Positions 8,880 to 20,800 of a stretch of 64,000 nt of DNA are shown here, one piece after another. The stretch spans positions 549,346-613,345 of the forward strand of contig NZ_RFFH01000004.1 of assembly GCF_003696265.1 (NCBI RefSeq), given 5' to 3'. The stretch's first letter is position 1; each line of letters begins with the position of its first letter. A program made the position numbers and the translations under genes. This DNA comes from Nocardia stercoris (GTDB lineage Bacteria > Actinomycetota > Actinomycetes > Mycobacteriales > Mycobacteriaceae). The notes beneath the pieces were generated by a model. That model was not told the DNA's origin, did not search any database, and was given only the letters and a program-made list of their open reading frames with translations.

Positions 8880-9264
8880 CGGCGTGTGCGACGGCGTCGA
8901 CCACGATACGCGCCAGATGGTCGTCCACCAGCTCGTAGATCACCTCGCGTCCGGTGCGAACCCCGCGGACCACGCCCGCGGACTTGAGGATCCGCAAATG
9001 CTGGCTCACCAGCGGCTGGGTCACGCCCAGCGTGTCGACGAGCTCGTGCACGCAGCGCGGTGACTCCTGCAACTGCAGCACGATCGCGATCCGGACCGGC
9101 GCGGCCAGTGCCCGCAGCAGCTCACCGGCGGACTCCAGCACGGTCCGGGTGGGGACGGCCGGTGCGGCCGGCGCCCGGTAGGGGTACGGGTCGTGCGGGA
9201 TCGCGGTGGGTGCCTCGAAGGCGGTGCGGCTGCGCGCCCGGGGCGCACCACTGTCGGCGGTCAT
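8872..9264 (-). CDS. smtB: ArsR/SmtB-family metalloregulator SmtB
   Basis: 130-aa zinc-responsive repressor. The winged HTH reads '[20 protein letters not shown]'. The C-terminal alpha-5 metal site is complete: Asp114, His116, His127 and Glu130, matching in spacing the SmtB ligands Asp104/His106/His117/Glu120. The start at 9264 follows AGGAG; longer in-frame starts run through the divergent promoter and are unlikely. In mycobacteria SmtB represses this operon without zinc, linking zinc excess to Zur expression; the palindrome at 9277-9297 fits as its operator. Divergent from glyS. Confidence 0.94.
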   Translation of the reverse strand: MTADSGAPRARSRTAFEAPTAIPHDPYPYRAPAAPAVPTRTVLESAGELLRALAAPVRIAIVLQLQESPRCVHELVDTLGVTQPLVSQHLRILKSAGVVRGVRTGREVIYELVDDHLARIVVDAVAHAGE

Positions 9265-9276
9265 GAACCAACTCCT

Positions 9277-9297
9277 AATTGGAAACCGATGCCAATT
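9277..9297. promoter_or_regulatory. Candidate SmtB operator in smtB-glyS gap
   Basis: AATTGG (9277-9282) and CCAATT (9292-9297) are perfect inverted halves around nine bases; counting inner pairs, 8 of 10 positions are symmetric about base 9287. It starts 13 bases upstream of the smtB ATG, so a bound repressor would block the promoter or the ribosome site. The symmetry is seen; SmtB (or Zur) as binder is inferred from context. Confidence 0.6.
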
Positions 9298-9433
9298 GTG
9301 GTATGCACAGGTGCGCATGTCAACCGTGGCGCGCGTGTGTCGCGCCGCGCGCGGATACTGCTTCGACCCGTGCCGCCCGGCCTCGATAGGCTGGACGGAA
9401 CAGCCGATCCACAGCCAGAGGAGAACGTCAGCC

Positions 9434-10825
9434 GTGGCACCCAAGTCGAAGGTCGACACTGTCGCCAATCTCGCCAAGCGTCGCGGCCTGGTCTATCCGT
9501 GCGGTGAGATCTACGGAGGCACCAAGTCGGCGTGGGACTACGGCCCGCTGGGTGTGGAACTCAAGGAGAACATCAAGCGGCAGTGGTGGCGGGCCAACGT
9601 CACCAGCCGCGACGACGTGGTCGGCCTGGACTCCTCGATCATCCTGCCCCGCCAGGTGTGGGTCGCCTCGGGTCACGTCGCGGTGTTCAACGACCCGCTG
9701 GTCGAATGCCTCAACTGTCACAAGCGCCACCGGCAGGACCACCTGCAGGAGGCCTACGCCGAGAAGCACAACCTCGACGACCCCGACTCGGTGCCGATGA
9801 CCTCGATCGCGTGCCCCGACTGTGGCACCGTCGGCCGCTGGACCGAGCCGCGCGACTTCAACATGATGCTCAAGACCTACCTCGGCCCGATCGAGTCCGA
9901 AGAGGGTCTGCACTACCTGCGCCCGGAGACCGCGCAGGGCATCTTCATCAACTACAAGAACGTCTCCGACACCACGCGCAAGAAGCCGCCGTTCGGCATC
10001 GGCCAGATGGGCAAGAGCTTCCGCAACGAGATCACCCCCGGCAACTTCATCTTCCGCACCCGCGAGTTCGAGCAGATGGAGATGGAGTTCTTCGTCAAGC
10101 CGGGCGAGGACGAGCAGTGGCACCAGTACTGGATCGACACCCGACTCGCCTGGTACACCGACCTCGGCATCGACCCGGAGAACCTGCGGCTCTACGAGCA
10201 CCCGAAGGAGAAGCTGTCGCACTACTCGACGCGCACCGTCGACATCGAGTACCGCTTCGGCTTCCAGGGCAGCGAATGGGGTGAGCTGGAAGGCATCGCC
10301 AACCGCACCGACTTCGACCTCAAGACCCACTCCGAGCACTCGGGTGTCGAGCTGGCCTACAAGGACCCGGTCACCGGCGAGAAGTACACCCCGTACGTGA
10401 TCGAGCCGGCCGCGGGCCTGACCCGTTCGCTGATGGCGTTCCTGTGCGACGCCTACGCCGAGGACGAGGCGCCCAACACCAAGGGCGGGGTCGACACCCG
10501 CACGGTGCTGCGCCTGGACCGCCGCCTCGCGCCGGTCAAGGCCGCGGTGCTGCCGCTGTCGCGCAACGCCGACCTGTCGCCGGTGGCCGGCAAGCTGGCC
10601 GCCGAACTGCGCCAGGCGTGGAACGTCGAGTACGACGAGACGCAGAACATCGGCAAGCGCTACCGCCGCCAAGACGAGATCGGTACCCCGTTCTGTGTCA
10701 CCGTCGACTTCGACACGCTCGAGGACCAGGCGGTCACGATCCGCGAGCGCGACACCATGGCGCAGGAGCGGGTGGCGCTCGATCAGGTCGCGGGCTATCT
10801 GGCGCAGCGGTTGATCGGCTGCTGA
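9434..10825 (+). CDS. glyS: Glycine--tRNA ligase, dimeric type
   Basis: 463-aa class II aminoacyl-tRNA synthetase of the alpha-2 (bacterial/eukaryotic dimeric) kind; catalyses ATP-dependent charging of tRNA-Gly in the cytosol. Motif 1 region '[19 protein letters not shown]', motif 2 '[25 protein letters not shown]' (shown in part), and motif 3 region '[14 protein letters not shown]' are present. The C-terminal anticodon-binding domain begins near residue 360. A Cys-rich insert ('CLNCHKRHR', 'CPDCG') is a probable zinc site. Start at GTG 9434 behind GAGGAG; upstream in-frame codons run into the promoter and are rejected. 463 aa equals the length I recall for M. tuberculosis GlyS. Confidence 0.96.
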   Translation: MAPKSKVDTVANLAKRRGLVYPCGEIYGGTKSAWDYGPLGVELKENIKRQWWRANVTSRDDVVGLDSSIILPRQVWVASGHVAVFNDPLVECLNCHKRHRQDHLQEAYAEKHNLDDPDSVPMTSIACPDCGTVGRWTEPRDFNMMLKTYLGPIESEEGLHYLRPETAQGIFINYKNVSDTTRKKPPFGIGQMGKSFRNEITPGNFIFRTREFEQMEMEFFVKPGEDEQWHQYWIDTRLAWYTDLGIDPENLRLYEHPKEKLSHYSTRTVDIEYRFGFQGSEWGELEGIANRTDFDLKTHSEHSGVELAYKDPVTGEKYTPYVIEPAAGLTRSLMAFLCDAYAEDEAPNTKGGVDTRTVLRLDRRLAPVKAAVLPLSRNADLSPVAGKLAAELRQAWNVEYDETQNIGKRYRRQDEIGTPFCVTVDFDTLEDQAVTIRERDTMAQERVALDQVAGYLAQRLIGC

Positions 10826-10842
10826 TCGACTGAATTTTCCGG

Positions 10843-10878
10843 CGAGGGCCCCGGCGCGATCGCGCGCCGGGGCCCTCG
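10843..10878 (+). terminator. Strong hairpin terminator after glyS
   Basis: A perfect 16-bp stem (10843-10858 with 10863-10878) and a four-base loop starts 18 bases after the glyS stop. There is no long T-run, which is usual for actinobacterial intrinsic terminators. Confidence 0.85.
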
Positions 10879-10990
10879 TTCGTCGGCGCCCTCGACGCGA
10901 AACAATCTTGCGTGCGGAATAGGCCGCACGGCCGAACCGATACCCCGGAAATACCGTCTGTACCGTCTCGGGCCTGAAAACGGTTGACCG

Positions 10991-11019
10991 GAAAACTAGG
11001 GTTTTCACCACTCGTGAAA
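10991..11019. promoter_or_regulatory. Two overlapping palindromes upstream of the NRPS operon
   Basis: GAAAAC (10991-10996), TAGG, GTTTTC (11001-11006) is a perfect dyad. It overlaps a second one, TTTCAC (11003-11008), five bases, GTGAAA (11014-11019). A further GAAAAC lies at 10976-10981. The cluster is 86-114 bases before the first gene of the NRPS operon and is the best candidate for its control region. It does not resemble an iron-dependent IdeR box. Binder unknown. Confidence 0.45.
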
Positions 11020-11104
11020 CGATTCTTGCGCGACGCACAATATTGAGGCAAGGCATCGCAAAGGACCGTCTGCCATCGACAGCGGTGCCCCTGCGAGGTG
11101 AAAG

Positions 11105-11824
11105 ATGAGTGGAGCAGTGGTCGGCCTTCGTTCCGGTGCGCGGTGGATTCCCTTCGCCGGTGCCGACGAGACCCCCCCGGGCCACGGTGCGGCGACGGAA
11201 TCGCTTCGCACCTGGGCCGAGTCCTTCCTGACGCGCCCCAACCCCGACCTCGGGCGGGACGGTTCGGTGTGCCCGTACGTGCGCCCGGCCCTGGATCGCG
11301 GCCTCATGTGGGTGTGTTGTATTTCCGGCCACAGGCCTGATATTCGACAGCTGCGTGAAACGATGTACGACGCATTGGATATATATCCGACGCTGACGCA
11401 AGGACACGCTTCCGCCAAATCCGTGCTGTGCGCGATGGTCACCTTGTTCCCTCAAGTGACCGACTATCGGATGGTCGACGACTTGCACGAGGAATTCAAG
11501 AGCAGTTTTGTCGATCAAGGCACGATGCTCGGTCAGTTCTATCCCGGCTGTGCGCAATCCGGATTGTGGAACAAGGAATTTCGGCCGTTGAACTCGCCGG
11601 TGCCGATGCTGGTGGTGCGGTCGATGATGTCGACGGACTTCCCGTTCCTGCTGGAGCGCCCGGAATGGATGAACGCCTACGTCCGCAAGTTCGCGCCGCA
11701 ACTGCCGGCGCACGTGCGCGCCGCGGTGGTCGGGCGCCTCACAGCACAGCCGGAGCACGAGGTTCCGGCCTATATCGCGCAGCCGGAACCCGCCGGCGCG
11801 CCCGTCCCCGGTGGTCGATCATGA
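11105..11824 (+). CDS. DUF6875-like protein coupled to NRPS
   Basis: 239-aa soluble protein with GAGGTGAAAG just before its ATG. It has a conserved-looking core '[20 protein letters not shown]' with several Cys, then 'TLFPQV', '[18 protein letters not shown]' and '[14 protein letters not shown]'. I associate this pattern with the actinobacterial DUF6875 family, which is found beside NRPS genes, but cannot confirm it here. The stop overlaps the NRPS start (ATGA), so the two are made together. A role in modifying or supplying the peptide is inferred from coupling only. Confidence 0.75.
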   Translation: MSGAVVGLRSGARWIPFAGADETPPGHGAATESLRTWAESFLTRPNPDLGRDGSVCPYVRPALDRGLMWVCCISGHRPDIRQLRETMYDALDIYPTLTQGHASAKSVLCAMVTLFPQVTDYRMVDDLHEEFKSSFVDQGTMLGQFYPGCAQSGLWNKEFRPLNSPVPMLVVRSMMSTDFPFLLERPEWMNAYVRKFAPQLPAHVRAAVVGRLTAQPEHEVPAYIAQPEPAGAPVPGGRS

Positions 11825-14800
11825 ACCCAACCCTTGCCACACCGTCCGCGGTGCAGACCTTCCCGCTCTCGCCGGCCCAGCTCGGATTCTGGTACGCCCA
11901 GCAGCTCGACCCGGCGGTCCCGCTGACCGAAGCCCAGTACATCGAGATGCGCGGCCCGCTCGAGGTCGCGGCGTTGATCCGGGCGGCCCGGCAGGCGGGC
12001 GTGGAGTTCGGTTGCGGGATCCTGCGACTGCGGGAGACCGCCGGCGGGCCGGTGCAGGACATCGACCCGGCGATCGAACCGGAGGTGGGGTACCTCGACC
12101 TGAGCGACCGGCCCGACCCGTTCGCCGCGGCCCAGGAATGGATGCGGGCCGACGTCGCCGCCCCCATGGATCTCGCGGTCGGCGCGCCCGGCGTCTCGAC
12201 GATCATCCGGCTGGGGACCGACCGGCACCTCTGGTACTCCCGGCTGCACCACATCCTGATCGACGGGTTCGGCGCGATGACCATGGTGCGCCGGATCGTC
12301 CAGCTGTACAACGCGGAACTGGGTGGCCCGGCGGCACCGCCCTCGGCCGCGGCGCCGCTGCGCGAGCTGTACGACGCCGAACTGGCCTACCGGGCGTCGG
12401 GCCGCTACACCGCCGACGAACAGTACTGGCGCGAGCACACCGCCGGCATGCCGCAACGCTGCAGCCTGGTCGCCGCCGACGCGCCCGCGGTGGCGCTGGC
12501 CCGGGAGGAACGCTACGAACTCGATCCGGCGACCACCGACGCTCTGGACGCCGCCGGCCGGCTGTACGGCACCGGTTCGGCGTCGGTCGTGATGGCCGCG
12601 GTCGCGCTGTACTACGCCCGGCTCACCGCACAGCCGGAGGTGGTCCTCAACCTGGCCGTTTCCGGCCGGACCACCGCGGTACTGCGGCGCTCGGGCGGGA
12701 TGATGGCCAATATCGTCCCGCTGCGCATCCGGGTGCCCGCCGGCGCGACGCTGGCGGACCTGCTCGGCGCGGTGCGGCAGGCGGCGTCGGGTGCGTTGCG
12801 GCACCAGCGTTTCCGCTACGAGGACATGACGGGACCGCAGCCCGACCATGCCGGCACCGAACCGGAATTCGGGCGCGGGATCGTCGGGCCGGTGCTCAAC
12901 ATCATGACCTTCGGCGACGAGATCGAGCTGACCGGAATCGAATCCCGGCTGCACGTGGTCACCTCGGGCCCGATCGAGGACCTGTTCGTGAACTTCTACC
13001 AGCACGGGGCGAGCGCGCCGATCCACCTCGACTTCGCGGCCAATCCGCGCCTGTACGACCAGGATTCGCTCAGCCGCCACCATGCCCGGTTCCTGGTGCT
13101 GCTGGAGTCGATGCTGCGTGCGACCCCCGAGACACCGGTGTCCGACCTCGAACACCGGCTGCCGGACGAGGATTCGATCGCCGGCCCGATCCACGGCCCG
13201 CGAGCCCCGGCGCCGCGGCTGCTGCCGGATCTGCTCGCGGCGGGCCGCGCGCTCGCCGGTGACGACGCGATCGCCGTCGTCGAGGGCGACCTGCGCCTGA
13301 CCTACCGGGAGCTCGACGAGCGGTCGCAGCGGCTGGCGCACACCCTGGCCGCAGCCGGTGCCGGGCCGGAAACCGCTGTTCTGGTGGCACTTCCGCGCTC
13401 GACCGCCGCCATGGTCGCGCTGTGGGCGGTCGCCAAGACCGGTGCCGCCCACGTGCCGGTCGGCACCGGTACCCCGGCCGAGCGGCTCACCCGGATCGCG
13501 GCCACCAGCGCGTCGGTGCTCGGTGTCACCGATGCCGGACTGACCGGAGTGCTGCCGCCGGTGGTGCGCTGGCTGGGGATCACCGGCGAGGGGCAGCCAC
13601 GCCCCGGCGGCGACGGTTCGGTGACAGCCGAGGCGAGAGCCGTTCCGGGCGAGGCGAACCCGGAGGACCGCACCGACTGGCGCGCCGACCCGACGGCACC
13701 GGATCACGTGGCCTACATCGTGTTCACCTCCGGGTCGACGGGTGTGCCCAAGGGCGTCGCGGTGACCCACCGCGGCCTGGCCGCCCTGACCGACGCGGTC
13801 GGCACGGCCTATCGGCCCAGCGTCGGCTCCCGCGTATTGCAATGCCTGAACCCGAGTTTCGACGCGGCGGTGCTGGAGTGGCTGTCCGCGTTCGGGCACG
13901 GCGCGACATTGGTCGTGGCACAAGGCGATCCGGTGGTCGGTCGGGCGCTCGCCGCGCAGATCAAGGAACACGGTGTGACACATCTGTGTTCGACACCCGC
14001 CGTACTGGCCACCCTCGGACCCGCCGCGCTGGCGGGCGTGCGCTCGGTGTCCACCGGCGGTGACACCTGCCCCCCGGATCTGGTGTCGCGCTTCGGCATC
14101 GGCCGCACCCTGCTCAACTCCTACGGACCCAGCGAGGCCACCGTCGCGGCCACCTTCACCGGTGCGCTGGTGCCGGGCCGGCCGGCGCACCTCGGTGACC
14201 CGGTGCCGGGTATGGGCCTGGTCGTGCTGGACCGGCTGCTGTCCCCGGTCACCGCGAGCTCGGCCGGCGAGCTGTACATCCTCGGGGCCGGCCTGGCGCG
14301 CGGTTACGCGGGCCGCCCCGGCGCTACCGCCGAGCGATTCGTCGCCTCGCCCTACGGTCCGCCGGGAAGCCGGATGTACCGCACCGGCGACGTGGTGCGC
14401 TGGACGCCGGACGGCCGGACCGGCCAGGTGGCGGCCCCCGGCTGGGGTCTGGAATACGTGGGCCGCAGCGACTTCCAGGTCAAACTGCACGGTGTGCGGG
14501 TCGAACTGGGTGAGGTCGACGCTGTGCTCGCCCAGCACCCCGGCGTCGAGATCGCGGTGACGGTCGTGCGGCAGGCGGCCGCGGGCTCGGTGCTCGCCGC
14601 CTATGTGGTGCCGGTCGCCACCGTCACCGTCACCGAGGCCGCGCTGCTCGACCACCTCGCCCGGCAGCTGCCGCCGGCCGCCGTCCCCGCGACGGTGACG
14701 GTGCTGTCCGCGCTGCCGCTCACCGTGAACGGCAAGATCGACCGCACGGCCCTGCCCGAACCCGAGACCGGGCGGCGGGACCGGCCGGCCGACACCGTCG

Positions 14801-17800
14801 CCGAACGCGTGCTGTGCGGGGTCTTCGCCCAGGTCCTCGGGCTGACCGAGATCGGTGTCGACACATCCTTCTTCGCGCTGGGCGGCGATTCGGTGGGCGC
14901 CATCGCCCTGGTCGCCAAGGCCCGCGCGGTCGGTTACGCCTTCTCCGCCCGCGACGTCTTCGAGCAGCGCACGCCGGCGCGGCTCGCCGCGATCGCCACC
15001 ACACCGGAACCCGTTGCGGCACTGCCGGAAGGGCCACTGGTCGAGTTGCCGCCGGACGAATTCGCCGACTGGACCGAACATTTCGGCAAGATCGAGGACG
15101 TCCGGCCGGTGACCCCGCTGCAGCGCGGGCTGTGGTTCCAGAGCCGGCTCACCGCGGGCGCGCCCGATCACTATGTGGTGCAAGCGGTACTCGACCTGGA
15201 AGGTGAGCTCGATCCGGCTCGGCTCGCGGCCGCCGCCTCCGCTCTGGTCGCGCGGCACGACGTGCTGCGCACCGCCTTCGTGGCCAGCGGGGAATCGGTG
15301 GTACAGCTGGTGGTCGAGGACGTCGCGGTCCCGTGGCGGACCGTGCACCGCACCGGCGAACACCCGGACGAGGAACTGGACCGGCTCGCCGCCGCCGAAC
15401 TGCGGGCACCGTTCGCCGTGGACGCACCGCCGCTGATCCGCTTCCTGTGTATCGTGCGCGGCGACAACAGGTTCCGGCTGGTCATCACCAACCACCACCT
15501 GATCCTGGACGGCTGGTCGATGCCGCTGCTGTTCGCCGAACTGATCGCGCTCTACGGATCCCGGGACTGGGACTCGCTGCCCGCTCCCGTGTCCTTCCGC
15601 GCCTTCCTGCACCGGCAGAGCGCCGTCGACGGTGACGCGGGCCGGGCGGCCTGGGCCGAGGCGCTGCGTGGTCTGGCCGGTCCCACCCTGGCGGTGCCCG
15701 GGGCCGCGCGCGGTGCGGTCACCGCGGGCACTCGGGAGCTGGAAGTGCCGCTGCCGCAGGCGATCTCCCAGCAGTTGCCGGTATTCGCGGCCGACTACGA
15801 GCTGACCCTGAACACGATCGTGCAGGTGGCGTGGGCGCTGGTGCTGGCGGACCTGACCGGTTCCGCGGATGTCGTGTTCGGTGGCACTGTCTCGGGCCGG
15901 CCGGCGGATCTGCCCGGCGCCGAGCGCATGGTCGGCATGCTGATCAACACGATCCCGGTGCGGATCCGGCTGGACGCGGGCGAGCCGGTGTCCGACCTGC
16001 TGGCCCGGGTGCAACAGGAACAGTCCGCGCTGAGCGACTTCCACTCCGTCGGGCTGGACGAGATCCAGGCTGTCACCGGGTTCGGGCCGCTGTTCGACAC
16101 CACCACGGTGTACGAGTCCGCGCCGACCGACGCCGAGGCACTCACCGCCGCCCTCGGCCGGGGCGGCATGACGGTCGCGAAAGCGTTGTGGCGCAACGGA
16201 ACCCACTATCCGCTGGCCCTGGCCGGCTACGCCGGGCCGCGATTGGTGGTGTCCCACGCCGCGCCGCAGGTCGATGCCGAGACCGCCGAGCGGGTGGTGC
16301 GCCGGCTGGTCACGGTGCTGACCGGCATGGTGACCGATCCCGCCTGCCGGACCGCGCGACTGCTGGCCGCCGATCCCGCGCCCGGCGACGCGCGCTGGGC
16401 CGGTCCGGCCGCCGAACCCGTGCGGTCGCTGGCGGAACTGCTCACCGAGCACTCCGACAGCACGGCGGCCGCGCTGCTCGACGGGGACACGGAGCTCACC
16501 TACGCCGAGCTGGATCGGCGCTCGAACCGGTTGGCCCACAAGCTGATCGAGCGGGGCGCCGGTCCGGACACGACCGTCGTGGTGGCGCTGCCCCGCTCGG
16601 CGGAGTGGTTCGTGGCCGCGACCGCGGTCGCCAAATCCGGCGCGGCGTTCGTGCCGGTCGACATCACCGCGCCCGCCGCCCGGATCGCCGCCGTCGCCAC
16701 GGAAAGCGGTGCCCGGCTGGGCGTCACACTCGCGACCGTACGAAACGGCCTGCCCGACAGCCTGTCCTGGCTGGACGTCGACGAACTGTTCGAAACCGGT
16801 TCGGCCGCACCGGTCACCGATGCCGACCGGATCCGGCCGCTGCGTCCCGAGCACGCCGCCTATGTGGTGTTCACCTCCGGTTCCACGGGCACCCCGAAGG
16901 GTGTGGTCGTCACCCACGGCGGCCTGGCGAATCTGGCGGCCGATACCGCCGACCGGCTGGGACTGCGGCCCGGCGCGCGCGTGGTGCACTGCCAGAACCC
17001 CGCCTTCGATGCCGGGATCCTGGTGTGGCTGGGCACCCTGGTGGCGGGCGGCACCCTGGTGATCGCGCCCCAGGGCGTGAACGCAGGCGCCGAACTCGGC
17101 GCGATCCTCACCGGACACGGTGCGACACACCTGATCTCGACGCCGTCGGTGCTGGGCACCCTCGACGATCGCGCGCTGGCCGGACTGGAGTCGGCGTGTG
17201 TCGGCGGCGAGGCCTGCCCGCCGGCGCTGGTCCAGCGCGTCGCCGCGGATCGGGCACTGATCAACTCCTACGGACCGGCCGAGACGACCGTGGCGGTCAC
17301 CTTCGGCGAACCTCCTTCTCCCGGTTCGCCGCTGCCGCTGGGCACACCAGGCCGGGGCGTACGGCTGGCCGTGCTGGATCGCTGGCTGCGACCGGTGCGA
17401 TCCGGCGCGACCGGCGAGCTGTACGTGGGCGGGCCCGGGGTGGCGCGCGGATACGCGGGCCGGGCCGGACTGTCGGCGCAGCGCTTCGTCGCCGACCCGT
17501 TCACGCCCGGACAGCGGCTGTACCGCACCGGCGACCTGGTTCGCTGGCGGGTCGGCCCGGACGCCGCCCCGGCGCTGGAATACCTGGGCCGCAGCGACTC
17601 TCAGGTCAAGGTCCGCGGTGTGCGGGTGGAACCCGAGGAGATCGACGCGGTGCTCACCGCCCACCCCGGGGTGGCGGCGGCGGTGACGGTGCCGCGCACC
17701 GTCGGCGGCGCGGTCGCGCTGTGCTCCTACGTGGTGTCGGTCGACGGTACCGGTCCGGCGCAGCTGCAGGCCTGGGCGGCCGAACACCTGCCGCGGTACC

Positions 17801-20800
17801 TGATTCCGGGCGTGATCCAGCTGGTGCCGGCGCTGCCGCGGACCGCCAACGGCAAGGTCGATGTGCGTGCCCTGCCGGAACCCGAACTGGGCGTGGCCGA
17901 TTACGTGCCGCCCAACGGCACGGCCGCGGTGGTCGCCGCCGTGTTCGGGGAGGTCCTGCACCGCGATCGGATCGGAGCGCCCGACGAATTCTTCGCTCTC
18001 GGTGGCGATTCGCTGTCCGCGACGCGAGTGGCGGCGCGGCTGGGCTCGGCACTGGACACCGAGGTACCGGTGCGGATGCTGTTCGAGACCCCGGTGGTCG
18101 CCGACCTGGCGGCCGCGCTGGACCGCCTCGCCGGGCGCGGTAGCGGCCCGGAGCTGCGGCCCGGACCCCGGCCCGATCCGGTACCGATGTCGCCTGCGCA
18201 GCAACGGATGTGGTTCGTCAACCGGTACGAGCCGCAGTCGCCCGCCTACAACCTGCCCGCCGTGATGTGGCTGCGCGGCGACCTCGACGTCGCCGCACTG
18301 CGGGCCGCGCTCGGCGATGTCGTCGCCCGGCACGAGACGCTGCGCACCCGCTACCCCGAACACGACGGAGTAGGTTGCCAGGAGGTGCTGGACCCGGCCG
18401 AGGTGCTGCCCGCGCTGGAGCCCGTGCCGGTCACCGCGGAAGAGCTGGAGGCCGCCGTGACCGAGGTGGTCTGCACCGGATTCGATGTCACCACCGAGGT
18501 ACCGGTGCGGGTGCGGCTGTTCCGGCTGCCCACCGGCGAACACGTGCTCGCCTCGGCGACGCACCACATCGGGACCGACGGGTTCTCGATGGGCCCGCTG
18601 GCCCGTGACGTGGCCGTCGCCTACGCCGCGCGTCGCGCCGGTCAGCAGCCCGTGTTCCCGCCGCTGCCCGTGCAGTACGCCGATTACGCGGTCTGGCAGC
18701 ACGCCCGGCTGGGTCCGGACGGTGAGGCGGATTCGCTGCTCGCGGAGCAACTTCGGTACTGGAAGCACACCCTGGCCGACCTGCCCGACCACCTCGAACT
18801 GCCGGTGGACCGGCCGCGTCCCGCCCGCGCCACCCACGATGCCGCCGATGTCACCATCCGCATCGAACCCGAGATCGTCACGCGTGTCGGCGATCTGGCG
18901 CATCACCAGCAGGCGACGCCGTTCATGGTGCTGCACGCGGCGCTGGCCGTGCTACTGGCCCGCACCGGCGGCGGATCCGATATCGCGCTCGGCACGCCGG
19001 TGGCCGGCCGCGGACACCCCGATCTCGACGACGTGGTGGGCATGTTCGTCAATACCCTGGTGCTGCGCACCGGGATTCGCGCCGACGAGAGCTTCCGGTC
19101 ACTGCTGCGCCGGGTACGCCGCACCGACCTCGACGCATTCGCCAACGCCGACCTGCCCTTCGAGCGACTGGTCGAGGTGCTGGCGCCGACCCGGTCGGTG
19201 GCCCGCCATCCGCTGGTCCAGGTGATGCTGATCTTCCAGAATCTGGCTCCGGTCCAGGTCACGCTGCCCGGGGTGACCGTGGAGGCGCTGCAGTTCAGCC
19301 AGACCACCAGCCGATTCGACTTGCACCTGACGGTGCAGGTGGAGGACGGCGGCTGGTCGGTGCGGATCGGCTACGCCACCGATCTGTTCGACGAACCGAC
19401 CGTACGCACCCTGGGCCGACGGCTGCGGCGGCTGCTGGCCGCGGTGGTGGCCGACGACTCGATGCCGGTGGGGGACATCGAGATTCTCGACGCCGCCGAG
19501 CGGGCCGAGCTGCTGACCCGCAACACGCTCCCCGCCGCGCCGCCGGTGCTGTTGGCCGACGTGCTGGCCACGGCCGTCGCGTCGAATCCGGACGGCACCG
19601 CGATCGTCTGTGGTTCGGATCGGCTGACCTACCGGGAACTCGACGAACGTTCGAGCCGGCTGGCGCAGTCGCTGGTCCGTGCCGGCGCCGGTCCGGAAAC
19701 ACTGGTGGCAGTTGCCATCCCACGGTCGCTGGAATCAGTCTTGGCAGTCTGGGCGGTCACCCGTTCCGGTGCGGCCTTCGTGCCGGTCGATCCGGGTTAT
19801 CCGGCCGAGCGGATCGAGCGGATTCTGGCGGTGTCGGGTGCGGGCCTCGGCCTGACCACTACCGCGGTGCGGGAACGGTTCCCGGACACCGTGCGGTGGA
19901 TCGAGATCGATGCCGCGGCACCCGATGGGGCGCCCGGGGTGCTCCCGGCCCTGGCCCCCGGGCACCTCGGGGGGAGCGCCGATCCGGGGCGCGTCGCGCG
20001 GGTGGACAACCCGGCCTACGTCCTGTTCACCTCCGGATCCACCGGAGAGCCGAAGGGCGTCGTGGTCACCCACGCCGGCCTGGCCAATCTCGCTGTCGCG
20101 CAACGGGAGCGGGATCCGATCACCGCGCGGTCGCGGGTCCTGCACGTGGCCTCGCCCAGCTTCGACGCGTCGGTGTTGGAAATGCTGATGGCCGTCGGCG
20201 CGGGTGCGTGCCTGGTGGTGGCGCCCGCGGATGTGGTCGCGGGGGAGGACCTGACCGAGCTGATGGTCCGCGAGCGGGTCACCCATATCGCTTGCACGCC
20301 TTCGGTCTTGGCCACACTCGAGGTCGGCCGGCTGGACGCGGTCGAGGTGGTGGTGACCGGTGGCGAGCCCTGCCCGCCCGATCTGGTCGCGGCCTGGGAC
20401 ACGCCCGGGCGGCGGTACTTCAACGACTACGGCCCGACCGAATCCACCGTGTGGGCAGCGGGTTCCGAACCGCTGCGGACCGGGGATCCGATCACGATCG
20501 GCACCGCGGCGCCGGGTATGCGGGCCCGGATCCTCGACGCCCGGATGCGGCTGGTGCCCGAGGGGATGGTCGGCGAGCTGTACCTGTCCGGAATCGGCTT
20601 GGCGCGCGGATACTTCCGGCGCCCGGCGACCACCACGGGCAGTTTCGTGGCCGACCCGTACGGTGCGCCGGGGCAGCGGATGTACCGGACCGGCGACCTC
20701 GCCCGGCTGCGCGACGGCCGGATCGAATACGTGGGCCGCACCGACCACCAGGTGAAGCTGCGCGGGCTGCGGATCGAGCTGGGTGACATCGAGGCCGCGC

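Noticed and set aside
10826..11104. Iron-dependent IdeR/DtxR box upstream of the NRPS
   Set aside because: No 19-base TTAGG-type inverted repeat is present; the dyads found have a different sequence.
11770..18936. A 2388-codon open frame antisense to the NRPS
   Set aside because: High-GC codon bias leaves long stop-free antisense frames; its product is Arg/Gly/His/Gln-rich with no domain, while the sense strand carries all NRPS motifs.
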